Shown in pieces: positions 35,735 through 45,230 of a stretch of 64,000 bases of DNA. The translations under genes and the position numbers were made by a program. The stretch spans positions 186,001-250,000 of the forward strand of contig NZ_QHJQ01000005.1 of assembly GCF_003185655.1 (NCBI RefSeq), read 5' to 3'. The notes under the pieces are model-generated. The model was not told the origin of the DNA. It searched no databases and worked only from the letters and a program-made list of their open reading frames with translations. Every line of letters begins with the position of its first letter. Position 1 is the first letter of the stretch. This stretch comes from Coraliomargarita sinensis (GTDB taxonomy: Bacteria > Verrucomicrobiota > Verrucomicrobiia > Opitutales > Coraliomargaritaceae).

Positions 35735-37120
35735 ATGTTTATCAGCGCACTAGAGATTTTCAAACTGGGTATCGGGCCCTCAAGTTCACACACGACCGGC
35801 CCCATGGTGGCGGCCGGTGCGTTTCGTGAATGCATGGACGAATATCTCTCCGGCGCCGAAGACAAGGCATCGGACGCTCTTCGTGTGCAGTGTATCCTGA
35901 AAGGGTCGCTTGCGTTCACCGGCAAGGGCCACTCCACGGATTCGGCCCTGACTTTTGGCCTGCACGGCTACACGGCCGAGGAGCTCAGCACGCAGGACAG
36001 TGCCGAAGTCCTGAAAGCCTTACTCGAAAAGCCCGGTATCGTGCTCGGAAAGTCGGGCGCGACCGTCGCCTTCGACCGGGAGAAGGACGTGGTGTTTGAC
36101 CGGGGGCCTGCCCTGGAGGAGCATTCGAACGGGATGATCTTCCAGCTCTCGAAGGGGGAGGATGTCCTGCTGGAAAAACGCTATTTTTCGATCGGCGGAG
36201 GCTTCGTCTGCACGGAGGAGGAGATCAAGGAACTCGCCGGTCCGGTAAAAATGCACAGCGAAAAAAAAGAACGGCATTACTACGATTGTGCCGAGGAGCT
36301 GCTGGAAATTGCGGACACGACCGGACTGTCGATTGCCGAGATTCAGCGGGAAAACGAGCTCTGCTATCGCAGCGAGAAGGAACTCAATGAGGGGCTGGAT
36401 AAAATTTGGGAGACCATGTGTCACTCCCTGGAGCGCGGCTTCTCGAGCGAGGGCAGACTTCCCGGATCGCTGAAGGTGGAGCGGCGAAGCAAGAAAATTT
36501 ACGAAAGCCTCAAGCAGGCAGACCGGAACATCACGATCAACGAATGGCTGAGCGTTTACGCCATCGCGGTGAATGAGGAAAATGCGGCGGGGCACTCCAT
36601 TGTCACGGCACCGACGAACGGAGCGGCCGGGGTGATTCCGGCGGTCTTTTACGCGTACATGCAGCACGAGGGCGGCAAGCCTGCCGAGGTCTATGATTAC
36701 CTGCTCACGGCCACGGCCATCGGCGGAATCATCAAGCATAACGGATCGATTTCGGGTGCCGAAGTCGGCTGTCAGGGAGAGGTTGGTTCGGCCGCCTCGA
36801 TGGCGGCGGCCGGCTTTTGTGCGGTGCGCGGTGGTACCGCCCGGCAGATCGAAAATGCGGCGGAAATTGCGCTCGAGCATCATTTGGGCATGACCTGTGA
36901 TCCTATCGGCGGTCTGGTACAAATTCCCTGCATTGAGCGCAACGCTTTTGGCGCGGTCAAGGCACATGCCGCGGCCAATCTGGCACTCAGCGGCTCGGGC
37001 ACGCATTTTGTCTCCCTGGATAGCTGTATCGCCGCAATGCAGCAGACGGGCAAGGAGATGTCGTCCAAGTACAAGGAGACATCGCTGGCCGGTTTGGCTG
37101 TTACGGTGACAGAGTGCTGA
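35735..37120 (+). CDS. sdaA: L-serine dehydratase (L-serine ammonia-lyase), single-chain iron-sulfur type
   Basis: 461 residues in the E. coli SdaA arrangement. The N-terminal beta domain starts [21 protein letters not shown] (4-24), where the SSSHT loop contacts substrate. The alpha domain has [21 protein letters not shown] (near 290), [21 protein letters not shown] (near 342) and the late [16 protein letters not shown] (near 388). The cysteines in these blocks plus a C-terminal one coordinate the [4Fe-4S] cluster. It converts L-serine to pyruvate and ammonia. It is monocistronic; a TGATCCG/CGGATCA hairpin straddles its stop (37118-37146). Confidence 0.93.
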   Translation: MFISALEIFKLGIGPSSSHTTGPMVAAGAFRECMDEYLSGAEDKASDALRVQCILKGSLAFTGKGHSTDSALTFGLHGYTAEELSTQDSAEVLKALLEKPGIVLGKSGATVAFDREKDVVFDRGPALEEHSNGMIFQLSKGEDVLLEKRYFSIGGGFVCTEEEIKELAGPVKMHSEKKERHYYDCAEELLEIADTTGLSIAEIQRENELCYRSEKELNEGLDKIWETMCHSLERGFSSEGRLPGSLKVERRSKKIYESLKQADRNITINEWLSVYAIAVNEENAAGHSIVTAPTNGAAGVIPAVFYAYMQHEGGKPAEVYDYLLTATAIGGIIKHNGSISGAEVGCQGEVGSAASMAAAGFCAVRGGTARQIENAAEIALEHHLGMTCDPIGGLVQIPCIERNAFGAVKAHAAANLALSGSGTHFVSLDSCIAAMQQTGKEMSSKYKETSLAGLAVTVTEC

Positions 37121-37323
37121 TCCGACGGAGGCTCAAAGCCGGATCAACGGCTGGATCGTATCACAAGGAGTGGGCGCTTGCGTTAGTCATCGCAATGTTT
37201 TGTATGGCCCACTTGCATGCAAAGATTGACGCCCGCCGGACTTAGTGGATTTTCTTTCCCAGACAGCATTCACCGAGCGAGTTCACGCTTGCCGACACGC
37301 CGGGACTGCCGCACGCGCGGAAA

Positions 37324-37333
37324 GTTCTAGAAC
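37324..37333. promoter_or_regulatory. Small palindrome upstream of nagB
   Basis: GTTCTAGAAC is a perfect 10-bp palindrome 25 bases before the nagB ATG, in the right place for a repressor site. The rest of 37121-37357 shows no gene. Confidence 0.3.
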
Positions 37334-37357
37334 AATTTACACTGACCCTCAGTTGAC

Positions 37358-39259
37358 ATGAAAGCCGAAGCTCAAGTTTACGAAAAAATTAACACCGTGA
37401 TTTGCCGGGACGCCGTCGAGGCAAGTGAACAGGTGGCCCGTGAGATCATCGATCTGATTCGGAAGCGCAGCGAGGAATCGAAGCCGGTCGTGCTCGGGCT
37501 CGCCACCGGGTCGACGCCCCTGTTGCTCTACAAACGCCTGATTCAGGCGCACCGCGACGAGGGCCTGAGTTTTAAAAATGTCATTACCTTTAATCTCGAT
37601 GAATATTACGGATTGGAGCGTGAACATCCGGAAAGCTACTGGAAGTTCATGCACGATCAGCTCTTCGACCACATCGACATACCGGCGGAGAACATCAACC
37701 TGCCGGATGGTCGGGTGCCGCGTGACGAAGTCTTTGCTTATTGCCAGAATTACGAGAAGCAGATCGAGGAAGCCGGGGGCCTGGACATTCAAATTCTCGG
37801 CATTGGCCGGACCGGGCACATCGGTTTCAACGAACCCGGTTCGAGCGAAGATTCCCTGACCCGTATGGTCACGCTCGATCATTTGACCCGTAAGGACGCC
37901 GCCCGTGACTTCCAGGGGGAGAACGCGGTGCCCCGCAACGCCATCACCATGGGGATTGGCACGATTTTAAAAGCGGAGAAAATCTACCTGATGGCCTGGG
38001 GGCAGGCCAAGGCGGAGATTATCTCCAAGGCGGTGGAAGCCGAGCCGACCGGCGTGCTTCCGGCCAGCTTTCTGCAACTGCACAAGAACGCGACGTTCTA
38101 CATCGACCGTGCGGCTGCCTCGGAACTGACCCGCATCAAGCGGCCCTGGTTGGTGGGACCATGTGATTGGGAGCGGGTCCTGATCCGCAAGGCGGTGATC
38201 TGGCTGGCCAGAGAACGCGATAAGCCGGTCCTGAAGTTACGTGACGCCGACTACAGCGAGTTCGGGCTTTCGGAACTTTTGACGGATTACGGCCCCGCCT
38301 ATGATCTCAATATTGCGATTTTCAATGACCTGCAGCGCAGCATCACCGGCTGGCCCGGTGGCAAACCGGATGCCGATGATACCTATCGCCCGGAGCGGGC
38401 ACTGCCGAAGCAGAAACGCTCCCTGGTATTGAGCCCCGAACCGTTGATCGCGGAGATGGGCATGGGGGCGACCATTCGCCGTCTGGTCAGTCAGGGCCAT
38501 GAAGTGACTCTGGCGCACCTTTGCTCCGGAAATCTGGCCGTTTCGGACCGTGATGCGCTCTACGCTGCCGAGTTCGCCAGTTCGGTGATTGCGGAGGAAG
38601 GAGACTCCAACGGAGGCACCGGATCCCGAATTCCTGTCCTTAAAGAACTAAGGGAGAAATCACCTTACGAAGATGCCAGCCCGACCGTACGCGCCTTCAA
38701 GGGGCTTCTGAGGAAGAACGAAGCGACGACTACGGGGATGGCGCTTAAACTGGAGTCCAAGCAGATTCGCCACCTCGATCTTCCCTTCTATGAGAAGGGG
38801 CGCTACCGCCGATTCAAACCGGAGGAAGACGATGTTGCCATCCTGGTTGAGCTTTTGCGGGAGATTCAGCCGCATCAGATTTACATGACCGGACACCAGT
38901 CCGACCCCAGTTCGCTCGATGCAGTGAGCTTTGGACTTTTCAAGCAGGCCGTCGATGAAGTGAAAGCTGACGACTGGTGGCAGGATTGCCGTGTCTGGCT
39001 CTACAGCCCCTCCGATTCCCTCATGCCCTGTCACGAAACCGAAATGAGTGTGCCGGTCAGCCCGGACGAGCTGCAGGAAAAGGTCATGGCGATCTACAAC
39101 TATCATACCCAACGCAGCCAGGTGCCCGGCATCGAAAACCAGGAGGCCTGGGACGTGGCCCGAAGTTTGGGGCGAAAAGCAGCCGAGGAAATCGACGCGC
39201 TGGGACTGGCCGAGTACGAGGCTCTGGAGCGTTTTCAACACTGGAAGGAGCAAGCTTAG
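37358..39259 (+). CDS. nagB: Glucosamine-6-phosphate deaminase fused to a degenerate LmbE-like domain
   Basis: 633 residues, over twice E. coli NagB. Residues 1-270 are a NagB domain with LGLATGSTPLLLYKRL, FNLDEYYGL (catalytic Asp) and GIGRTGHIGFNEPGS. Residues about 350-620 resemble the LmbE/PIG-L fold that follows NagB in many Bacteroidetes and Verrucomicrobia. The zinc motif, SPHPDD in relatives, here reads SPEPLI (residues 359-364), and the downstream histidine pair is PSSLDA (517-522). So the C-terminal domain should not bind zinc. The enzyme converts glucosamine-6-P to fructose-6-P and ammonia. It heads a three-gene operon with a ROK kinase and an intact LmbE. Confidence 0.9.
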   Translation: MKAEAQVYEKINTVICRDAVEASEQVAREIIDLIRKRSEESKPVVLGLATGSTPLLLYKRLIQAHRDEGLSFKNVITFNLDEYYGLEREHPESYWKFMHDQLFDHIDIPAENINLPDGRVPRDEVFAYCQNYEKQIEEAGGLDIQILGIGRTGHIGFNEPGSSEDSLTRMVTLDHLTRKDAARDFQGENAVPRNAITMGIGTILKAEKIYLMAWGQAKAEIISKAVEAEPTGVLPASFLQLHKNATFYIDRAAASELTRIKRPWLVGPCDWERVLIRKAVIWLARERDKPVLKLRDADYSEFGLSELLTDYGPAYDLNIAIFNDLQRSITGWPGGKPDADDTYRPERALPKQKRSLVLSPEPLIAEMGMGATIRRLVSQGHEVTLAHLCSGNLAVSDRDALYAAEFASSVIAEEGDSNGGTGSRIPVLKELREKSPYEDASPTVRAFKGLLRKNEATTTGMALKLESKQIRHLDLPFYEKGRYRRFKPEEDDVAILVELLREIQPHQIYMTGHQSDPSSLDAVSFGLFKQAVDEVKADDWWQDCRVWLYSPSDSLMPCHETEMSVPVSPDELQEKVMAIYNYHTQRSQVPGIENQEAWDVARSLGRKAAEEIDALGLAEYEALERFQHWKEQA

Positions 39260-39267
39260 GCGAACCG

Positions 39268-40659
39268 ATGACCGTTCAAAACCTCAGTATCGTCCCGCCT
39301 CTTGATCCGAATTTTGTTTCTCCGTACCTGTGGGAAGAAGCTTACCTGGACAAGGCGCGCGCCCACCCGGAATCCTATACCGCGCTGGTCGACATTCTCA
39401 GGCCCGACGGCTCCGGCAAACGAATCGAACTACTCAGTCTTCCTGAGACCGACGAACATGCGGTGGATAACTTTTTTCGCGTCGAACGACTAATTAAATT
39501 TTTGCTCTGGCAGGTCGGCGGCTCGCTGGTGTGCATTGACGGTCCGCAGGCCTGGGTGCGTGCGCTCGGGGAAAAATACCAAGAGGGCGGTGAGCGTTCT
39601 TTTGATAATGAAACCATCGGCCGGCAGGTTTACGGCGAGGCGCTTCGATTTGAAAAGGCGGCACTCGGCGGAACGGAAGCGCCTTCCCTGAGTAGTCAGG
39701 ACATCGGCGGGCATACCAGGGGTAACCGGATCGGCTTCGACCTCGGCGGTAGCGACCGGAAGTGCGCCGCCGTGGTTGACGGGGAAGTGGTCTTTTCGGA
39801 AGAGATTCCCTGGTCACCGTATTTCGAGTCCGACTCCACTTATCACATCGAAGGCATCCGAGACAGCATCGAGCGCGCAGCGAAACATTTGCCGAAAATC
39901 GATGCGATCGGGGGGAGCGCCGCCGGCATCTACATCAATAACGAACCTCGCATCGCTTCCTTGTTCCGCGGGCTTTCGCCGGAAGCCTTGGAGAATGAGG
40001 TGCGTCCCTTCTTCCGAAATTTCAGCAGTGAGTGGGACGGCGTGCCGTTTCAAATCGCCAACGATGGTGACATTACAGCACTGGCGGGGGCCATGATGCT
40101 GGGCGAGGGCGAATACCTCGGTATTTCCATGGGCACGAGCCTGGCCTGTGGTTATGTCGACCATGACCGGCGCATCACCAGCATGCTCAACGAGCTCGCC
40201 TTCGTTCCGGTCGATTTCCAGAAAGACGGACCGGTCGACGAATGGTCCGGTGATGCGGGTTGTGGCGTACAGTATTTCTCCCAGCAGGCCGTCGCCCGCC
40301 TGGCCACCAAGGCAGGGCTCTCTTTCGATGCCGACATGTCGATGCCGGTCATTCTCGAAGAGGTACAAAAACTGGCGGAGGAGGGCAACGAACGCGCCAG
40401 TCAGATCTTTCACACTATCGGAGTTTATCTCGGGCATACCCTGGCACTGTTCTCTCAACACTACGCCATCAAGCATGTCCTGCTTCTCGGTCGGGTCATG
40501 AGCGGGGCTGGAGGGGAATGGATCATCAATCAGGCCAAAGAAGTCCTGGAAAAAGAGTTTCCGGAAATCGCGAAAAAAATAAAGCTATCGGTTCCCGACG
40601 ATCGTTTAAGACGTCACGGACAGGCTATCGCCGCAGCCAGTTTACCACCCATCGATTAA
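39268..40659 (+). CDS. ROK-family sugar kinase (probable amino-sugar kinase)
   Basis: 463 residues from ATG 39268, eight bases after nagB. The first 150 residues are an extra N-terminal region. The ASKHA ATPase core starts IGFDLGGSDRKCAAVV near 153-168, with GGSAAGIYI near 212-220, the catalytic Asp in IANDGDITALAGAMM near 256-270, and MGTSLACGYVDHDRR near 280-294. The cysteine-rich zinc motif of typical ROK kinases is missing; GDAGCGVQYFSQQAV sits where it should be. Context suggests phosphorylation of glucosamine or N-acetylglucosamine for NagB. Confidence 0.82.
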   Translation: MTVQNLSIVPPLDPNFVSPYLWEEAYLDKARAHPESYTALVDILRPDGSGKRIELLSLPETDEHAVDNFFRVERLIKFLLWQVGGSLVCIDGPQAWVRALGEKYQEGGERSFDNETIGRQVYGEALRFEKAALGGTEAPSLSSQDIGGHTRGNRIGFDLGGSDRKCAAVVDGEVVFSEEIPWSPYFESDSTYHIEGIRDSIERAAKHLPKIDAIGGSAAGIYINNEPRIASLFRGLSPEALENEVRPFFRNFSSEWDGVPFQIANDGDITALAGAMMLGEGEYLGISMGTSLACGYVDHDRRITSMLNELAFVPVDFQKDGPVDEWSGDAGCGVQYFSQQAVARLATKAGLSFDADMSMPVILEEVQKLAEEGNERASQIFHTIGVYLGHTLALFSQHYAIKHVLLLGRVMSGAGGEWIINQAKEVLEKEFPEIAKKIKLSVPDDRLRRHGQAIAAASLPPID

Positions 40660-40674
40660 ATTTATTTTCCAGCT

Positions 40675-41547
40675 ATGAACGCCAATACAGATTTTCAGCT
40701 ATTTCACGAAAAGGCCGATCTTTATCTGCCGCAGGGGGACGATGTCTCCGCGGCATTGAAGAAGACGACACATCTCGGAGTGGGTGCCCACCAGGACGAC
40801 CTCGAGTTTATGGCGCTGCACGGCATACTCGAGTGTCGAGACAATGAGGACCAGTGGTTTGGCGGCGTGACGTGCACCAACGGGGCAGGCAGTGCCCGAC
40901 AGGGGCCATTTGCCAATCATACCGACGAGCAAATGCAGGTGGTTCGCGCCGAAGAGCAGCGCGAAGCGGCCCGGCTCGGGCAGTACGCCTACATGGCGCA
41001 ACTGGATTATCCCAGTTCAGAAATCAAGGATACCGCAGCCGCGGAGAACCTGGTCAACGATCTGGTGAACCTGCTCGAGCGCGGTTCGGTCAAGGTGGTC
41101 TACACGCATAATCTGGCGGATAAGCACAGCACACACATCGCTGTGGCGGCCGCTTTGATCAAGGCCATCCGCAAGCTGCCGAAAGAGAAGCGACCGGAGA
41201 AATTGATCGGCTGCGAAGTATGGCGCGACCTGGACTGGATGTCGGATGACAAGAAAGTGGTCATGGACCTCGGTAAGGATGCGGATTTTGCCGCCAAGCT
41301 GAACGGTCTCTTCAAATCGCAAATCACTGGCAAGCGCTACGATCTCGCGGTAGAAGGGCGCCGCCGTGCCAATGCCACCTTCTTTGACAGCCACAGCACA
41401 GATGAATTCGAGCGGGTTTGCTTTGGTATGGATCTTACGCCGCTGATAGAGAACGACGACCTGGACCCGGCTGCCGCGGTCCTCCCGCTTATTGAGGAAT
41501 TCCGAAAGAGCGTGGAAGCCGAAGTCGCGAAGTATTTTAAGGCCTAA
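40675..41547 (+). CDS. PIG-L/LmbE family zinc-dependent deacetylase
   Basis: 290 residues. The zinc motif is intact in slightly unusual form: H39-Q-D-D-L-E (AHQDDLE; usually AHPDDE), with the third ligand in ADKHSTHIAV about 100 residues later. Family members remove acetyl from N-acetylglucosaminyl groups. Placed after NagB and a ROK kinase, it probably deacetylates an N-acetyl amino sugar or its derivative, giving glucosamine for the pathway. It begins 15 bases after the kinase stop. No signal peptide, so it is cytosolic. Confidence 0.85.
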   Translation: MNANTDFQLFHEKADLYLPQGDDVSAALKKTTHLGVGAHQDDLEFMALHGILECRDNEDQWFGGVTCTNGAGSARQGPFANHTDEQMQVVRAEEQREAARLGQYAYMAQLDYPSSEIKDTAAAENLVNDLVNLLERGSVKVVYTHNLADKHSTHIAVAAALIKAIRKLPKEKRPEKLIGCEVWRDLDWMSDDKKVVMDLGKDADFAAKLNGLFKSQITGKRYDLAVEGRRRANATFFDSHSTDEFERVCFGMDLTPLIENDDLDPAAAVLPLIEEFRKSVEAEVAKYFKA

Positions 41548-41579
41548 TACCAATTTTAAAAAATTGATACTTAATGGTT

Positions 41580-41608
41580 GTAGCGATGGCACGCCGGTGC
41601 CGTCGATG
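41580..41608 (+). repeat. REP-like palindrome, copy 3
   Basis: GTAGCGATGGCAC-gccg-GTGCCGTCGATG; GGCAC/GTGCC arms. It lies at the end of the amino-sugar operon, between convergent genes. Confidence 0.55.
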
Positions 41609-41701
41609 ATCGCTCGCACAGATCGATCGACCTTGCTCTTGCAACGCCATCTACGAGGACACACCGTCCTGAAGCTGATATAAGGGCTTCCCCAAAAGAG
41701 C

Positions 41702-41872
41702 CTAAACCTGTTTCTCCATCCAGAGCGGGGTCACCACATACCAGAGAACAGTGGCGATGAGCATGAGCAACTTCATGCTCTCCAGCTCCAGTACACCGGA
41801 GAGGTAGAGAACCGAAGGAACCGTCAGCAGGGCCAAGGCGGCGAAGGAGATTATGGAGAGTACGGGTTTCAT
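41702..41872 (-). CDS. 56-residue two-helix membrane protein, coupled to the NCS1-type permease
   Basis: ATG at 41872-41870 overlaps the TGA of the permease (ATGA), so translation is coupled. The peptide has two TM helices: about 4-24 (VLSIISFAALALLTVPSVLYL) and about 33-49 (LLMLIATVLWYVVTPLW), joined by a short acidic loop. It is too small to be found by length cut-offs. Its position suggests an accessory subunit of the permease. Similar small partner proteins occur in some sodium symporter operons; I know none for NCS1, so this is inference. Confidence 0.75.
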   Translation of the reverse strand: MKPVLSIISFAALALLTVPSVLYLSGVLELESMKLLMLIATVLWYVVTPLWMEKQV

Positions 41873-43287
41873 GCGTGGACCTCTTTCTTGTGGGTGAGTT
41901 TACTTAAGACAATGTAGAGCGCTGCGGCGGCAAACCAGCCGGGCAGGCTGACAAAATAGATTTCCATGCGCCCGCTCAGTGCCAGCCAACTACAGGCCGA
42001 GCAAACCGCAATCCAGGTGACTAGGGGAACCCAGTTGAAGTCGATGCCACGGGCTTCGGCGTAATTCTTTTTCAAGCCGATCTTATCGAAGAGCCAGAAA
42101 TCGACAAAAATGATGGCGCCCATGGGCATGAGGATCATGCCGTAGATCGCGACGAAGCCGAGCAACTTCATGGCGACGGCCGGGAACATGCCCGCTACGG
42201 TCGCGATGGCTCCGGTAGCCAGGGTGACCTTGAAACGCGAGACGGAAGGCATGATGGCCTGGAAGGCGAGGCCGGCGCGATAAATGGTCGGGTTAGCCGT
42301 GGTCCAACCCGCCACGATCACACAGATCAAACCGGCGACACCACAGGCGGCCTCGGCCATCGGTCCCGGAAGCACCCCCGTATTGCTCGGGTCGATCTGC
42401 AACTGCAGGGCATAGAGGATCGAAGCACAGAGCCAGGCCATAAAGTGGCCGACGTACATGCCGGAGGCGGAGGCCACGCCATACCAGGATTTCCTGGCAT
42501 AGCGAAGAACGGAGAGGTCGGACATGCCGACGTGCATGGCCATATTACAGAACCACGCAAAGAAGGTGACGTGCCAGAAGGTGAACTTCGCCTGGCCGGG
42601 CAGGGGATCGCCGCCTTTCCAGATTTCCTGGGCCAGGCCCCAGAGGCCACCCATCTCCTCAAGGCTCGAACCGCTGGTATCGATAAACTGCCGGACGCCG
42701 ACGATCCCGAAGCAGAGAAAGACCAGCACCATCCACGGGGCCGCGATGTTGGCGAAGCGCGCCACCGTCTTGTAACCGTAGGCGGCCACAATAGAGATGA
42801 CGGCCCCGACCCCGAGAACGCCGAGCACCCAGCCCACGCTGTTCGGCGCGACATCGTTCAGTCCGGGCATGGGGTAGTTGAACCAAACCCCGACCGCAGT
42901 GGCCGAGACCGTAATCATGGAGCCCGCCAGAAAACAGAACATGATCCCGTTCGCCAGGTTGTAGAGCACGACCATGCGCTTGCCGCAGATTTTCTCCAGT
43001 TGGTAGTAAAGGGTCAGCCGTGCCCGAACTGCAATCGGCGCACAGAGAAACATCCAACTAAAGACCGCCAGCAGGTTGCCGACGAAGAGGCCGACGAGAA
43101 CATCGAAGGCGCCAACGCCCGCCGCCACAAAGAGCGGCCCGATCATCAGCTCGGTACCGGCACAGTGCTCGCCGGCGTATTGGCCGATGAAACTTTTGAA
43201 GCCCAAACGGGCTTTTTCAGGGACAGGTTCGCGTTCGAACTCGTCGTGGGCGTGATGCTCCAGTTCTTCAATGGGGTCTTCTTTCAC
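41869..43287 (-). CDS. NCS1-family (nucleobase:cation symporter-1-like) permease
   Basis: 472 residues with about 12 TM helices. NCS1-like features are PLFVAAGVGAFDVLVGLFVGNLL-type segments in the first 90 residues (fragment ALIGPLFVA is not exact), a central charged loop and LICVIVAGWTTANPTIYRAG near 318-337, the NCS1 helix 8 consensus. NCS1 proteins move purines, pyrimidines, hydantoins or thiamin with Na+ or H+. Here the gene sits between rhaA and a small membrane protein in one operon, with no nucleobase gene nearby. Rhamnose or a rhamnose derivative is therefore a possible substrate, which would be unusual. Confidence 0.82.
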   Translation of the reverse strand: MKEDPIEELEHHAHDEFEREPVPEKARLGFKSFIGQYAGEHCAGTELMIGPLFVAAGVGAFDVLVGLFVGNLLAVFSWMFLCAPIAVRARLTLYYQLEKICGKRMVVLYNLANGIMFCFLAGSMITVSATAVGVWFNYPMPGLNDVAPNSVGWVLGVLGVGAVISIVAAYGYKTVARFANIAAPWMVLVFLCFGIVGVRQFIDTSGSSLEEMGGLWGLAQEIWKGGDPLPGQAKFTFWHVTFFAWFCNMAMHVGMSDLSVLRYARKSWYGVASASGMYVGHFMAWLCASILYALQLQIDPSNTGVLPGPMAEAACGVAGLICVIVAGWTTANPTIYRAGLAFQAIMPSVSRFKVTLATGAIATVAGMFPAVAMKLLGFVAIYGMILMPMGAIIFVDFWLFDKIGLKKNYAEARGIDFNWVPLVTWIAVCSACSWLALSGRMEIYFVSLPGWFAAAALYIVLSKLTHKKEVHA

Positions 43288-43328
43288 AGTATGTTTTTAG
43301 TTAGGGGATATGTTTGTTGAGCCGAAGC

Positions 43329-44579
43329 TTAACGTTTGGAAAGCACTTCGGATTCATAAGCCCGCACTTCGTCGAGCCACTTGAAGTCTCCGGCGATTTG
43401 GTTCCTATGGCAGAACTCTTCCCAGACGGCACCTGCCGGAAGCATGCGCGCATCCTCCATCAGGGCGAGACGTGCACTGTAGTCGCCTGCGGCTTCCAGT
43501 TGCTTCAGCTTTTCATTCGGGCTGAGGAGGGCCAGGAGCAGCGCTTTCTGGGTGGCGCGGGTGCCGATCGCCCAGGCTGCGATCCGATTGATGCTGGCGT
43601 CGAAGAAATCCAGGCCGATATGGACCTTGGAGAGGTGGTCGCCACGAACGATTTCTTCGAAGATCGCTTTGGTCGGATCGTCGAGTACCACCACGTGATC
43701 GCTGTCCCAGCGCACGCCACGGCTGACGTGGAGCAGGATTTCCGGAATGTACTGCAGGACCGAGCTGATCTTGTCGGCAATACTCTCGGTGGGATGAAAA
43801 TGGCCGGCATCCAGGCAATAGAGGATCTGATTCTTGATGGCATAGCCCAGATAGAAATCGTGCGAACCAACCACGTAGGTCTCCGACCCAATCCCAAAAA
43901 GCTTGCTTTCGACGGCGTCAAGCAAGTGGTCCGTATTGTAATCCTCCTTCAAAATCTCATCGAGGCTCGCCATGAGGCGCTGCCGCGGCGCCGTCCGGTC
44001 CGCGGGGCTGTCTTTCATCCCGTCCGGCACCCAGATATTATTCACGCAGGCGCTGCCCAGTTGCTTGCCGATCTCGGCCCCGATATGGCGGCAGCATTTG
44101 CAGTGTTCGATCCAGAATTGACGGATTGACTCATCCGAGTGGGCCAGGGTCATGCCGTCGTCGGCCTTCGGGTGGGAGAAACAGGTCGGATTGAAATCCA
44201 TACCGATCTTCTGTGTTTTGCACCAGTCGATCCAGCTTTGGAAATGTTGCACCCCGATGGCATCCCGATCGGCCTTATCGGAGGAGAAATCACCGTAAAT
44301 CGCGTGCAGGTTCAGCCGATGCTGACCGGGGACGAGACTCATGGCTTTCTCGATGTCCTGCCTGAGTTCATCGATACTGCGTGCCTTGCCCGGATAATTA
44401 CCGGTTACGGCCAGGCCGCTGCCGAGCTCGGCGTCCGGACTTTCGAAGCCGCCCACGTCATCGCCTTGCCAGCAATGCATGGAGATCGGGACTTGTTCAA
44501 GGGTGCTGAGCGCTTTTTCAACATCCACGCCAATTTCGGCGTAGCGCTCGATTGATTCTTTGAAAACAGAAGACGACAT
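43329..44579 (-). CDS. rhaA: L-rhamnose isomerase
   Basis: 416 residues, the normal RhaA length (E. coli 419). The start resembles other RhaA proteins: [18 protein letters not shown], then [17 protein letters not shown]. The metal-binding and catalytic region is [17 protein letters not shown] and [17 protein letters not shown] near 235-275, then [13 protein letters not shown], which carries the His/Asp ligands. It interconverts L-rhamnose and L-rhamnulose. Kinase and aldolase genes for the remaining steps are not in the window. It heads an operon with the NCS1-type permease 41 bases downstream. Confidence 0.95.
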   Translation of the reverse strand: MSSSVFKESIERYAEIGVDVEKALSTLEQVPISMHCWQGDDVGGFESPDAELGSGLAVTGNYPGKARSIDELRQDIEKAMSLVPGQHRLNLHAIYGDFSSDKADRDAIGVQHFQSWIDWCKTQKIGMDFNPTCFSHPKADDGMTLAHSDESIRQFWIEHCKCCRHIGAEIGKQLGSACVNNIWVPDGMKDSPADRTAPRQRLMASLDEILKEDYNTDHLLDAVESKLFGIGSETYVVGSHDFYLGYAIKNQILYCLDAGHFHPTESIADKISSVLQYIPEILLHVSRGVRWDSDHVVVLDDPTKAIFEEIVRGDHLSKVHIGLDFFDASINRIAAWAIGTRATQKALLLALLSPNEKLKQLEAAGDYSARLALMEDARMLPAGAVWEEFCHRNQIAGDFKWLDEVRAYESEVLSKR

Positions 44580-45230
44580 AAAATGATAGACTTTTGATGC
44601 CTCCGTTCATCCCCATGAAAAAAGTTCACTCCAGAACCGCGGCAAAACAATCATTCTTTCTGCAACTGGTTCCCTGGCTGGTCTTGGGGTATCAACAAAG
44701 GCTTTAACTAACTGGTGTTCAAGCCTACCTGATCTAAGCCGCCTGTGAGGGGCTTCAAGCACTATTTTCAAGCATTCAATTGAGACGCAACCAAATCGGG
44801 TGAAGGACTGTCCACAATGCCAGCAATTCAGACTAATTTCCCCCGGGGTTAGTATCGCCTATCCTGGTAAGTTCTTTGCATAGTATTGTAGACGCTTTTT
44901 TAAGTCGTCGGTGTGATTTATCCCCCGATTCGAACGGCAAGTGTGGATAACACCCTGTGCTGACAGCCCACAGCCGGCAATGATGCGATGCCCCGCAGAC
45001 CATGCGCCAGCACGACGCCGCTCCGCCGGGGGATAAATCAATCCGATAGCGTCCACAGGTATAACACGCTGTAGGTTTGGACATATCCCCTCTTGCCTAC
45101 TGCCGTCCATCCACTCCGCATTTTCGCAATAATCCGAGAATAGCTTATCTTTGGAGAAAGGTCTGTTTTGTTTGCAGAGCTTTTCCGGTTCTGTCCAAAT
45201 TCAAGCTTCGATATTCAATCACAATAGCCC
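44580..45230. other. Gene-free region between divergent operons
   Basis: This is the shared upstream region of rhaA (minus) and the sulfatase operon (plus). I see no credible ORF. The first 290 bases show nothing clear. The second half contains the long imperfect inverted repeat described at 44884-45066. Confidence 0.5.
44884..45066. repeat. Long imperfect inverted repeat, possible non-autonomous element
   Basis: GATTTATCCCCCG (44915-44927) and CGGGGGATAAATC (45027-45039) are exact complements 99 bases apart. The similarity extends outward: TATTGTAGACGC near 44885 against the complement of GCGTCCACAGGTATAAC near 45050. The middle is rich in short GC palindromes. Arms of about 45 bp and total length of about 180 bp fit a MITE- or REP-like element, although it may equally be a structured regulator between the two operons. 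Confidence 0.5.

Noticed and set aside
36020..37006. 328-codon minus-strand ORF opposite sdaA
   Set aside because: No family resemblance; it is the antisense shadow of a well-conserved gene with GC-rich third positions.
37121..37357. Riboswitch or glmS-type ribozyme before the amino-sugar operon
   Set aside because: I could find no conserved aptamer or ribozyme core; only a 10-bp palindrome is visible.
42445..43320. 291-codon plus-strand ORF opposite the NCS1-type permease
   Set aside because: Composition is low-complexity His/Asp/Glu-rich antisense of TM helices; the minus-strand permease is certain.
44942..44950. TGTGGATAA, a perfect DnaA-box match on the minus strand inside the 44.9-45.07 kb inverted repeat
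   Set aside because: One exact 9-mer is expected by chance about every two windows of this size, no cluster of boxes or replication gene accompanies it, so it does not indicate an origin.
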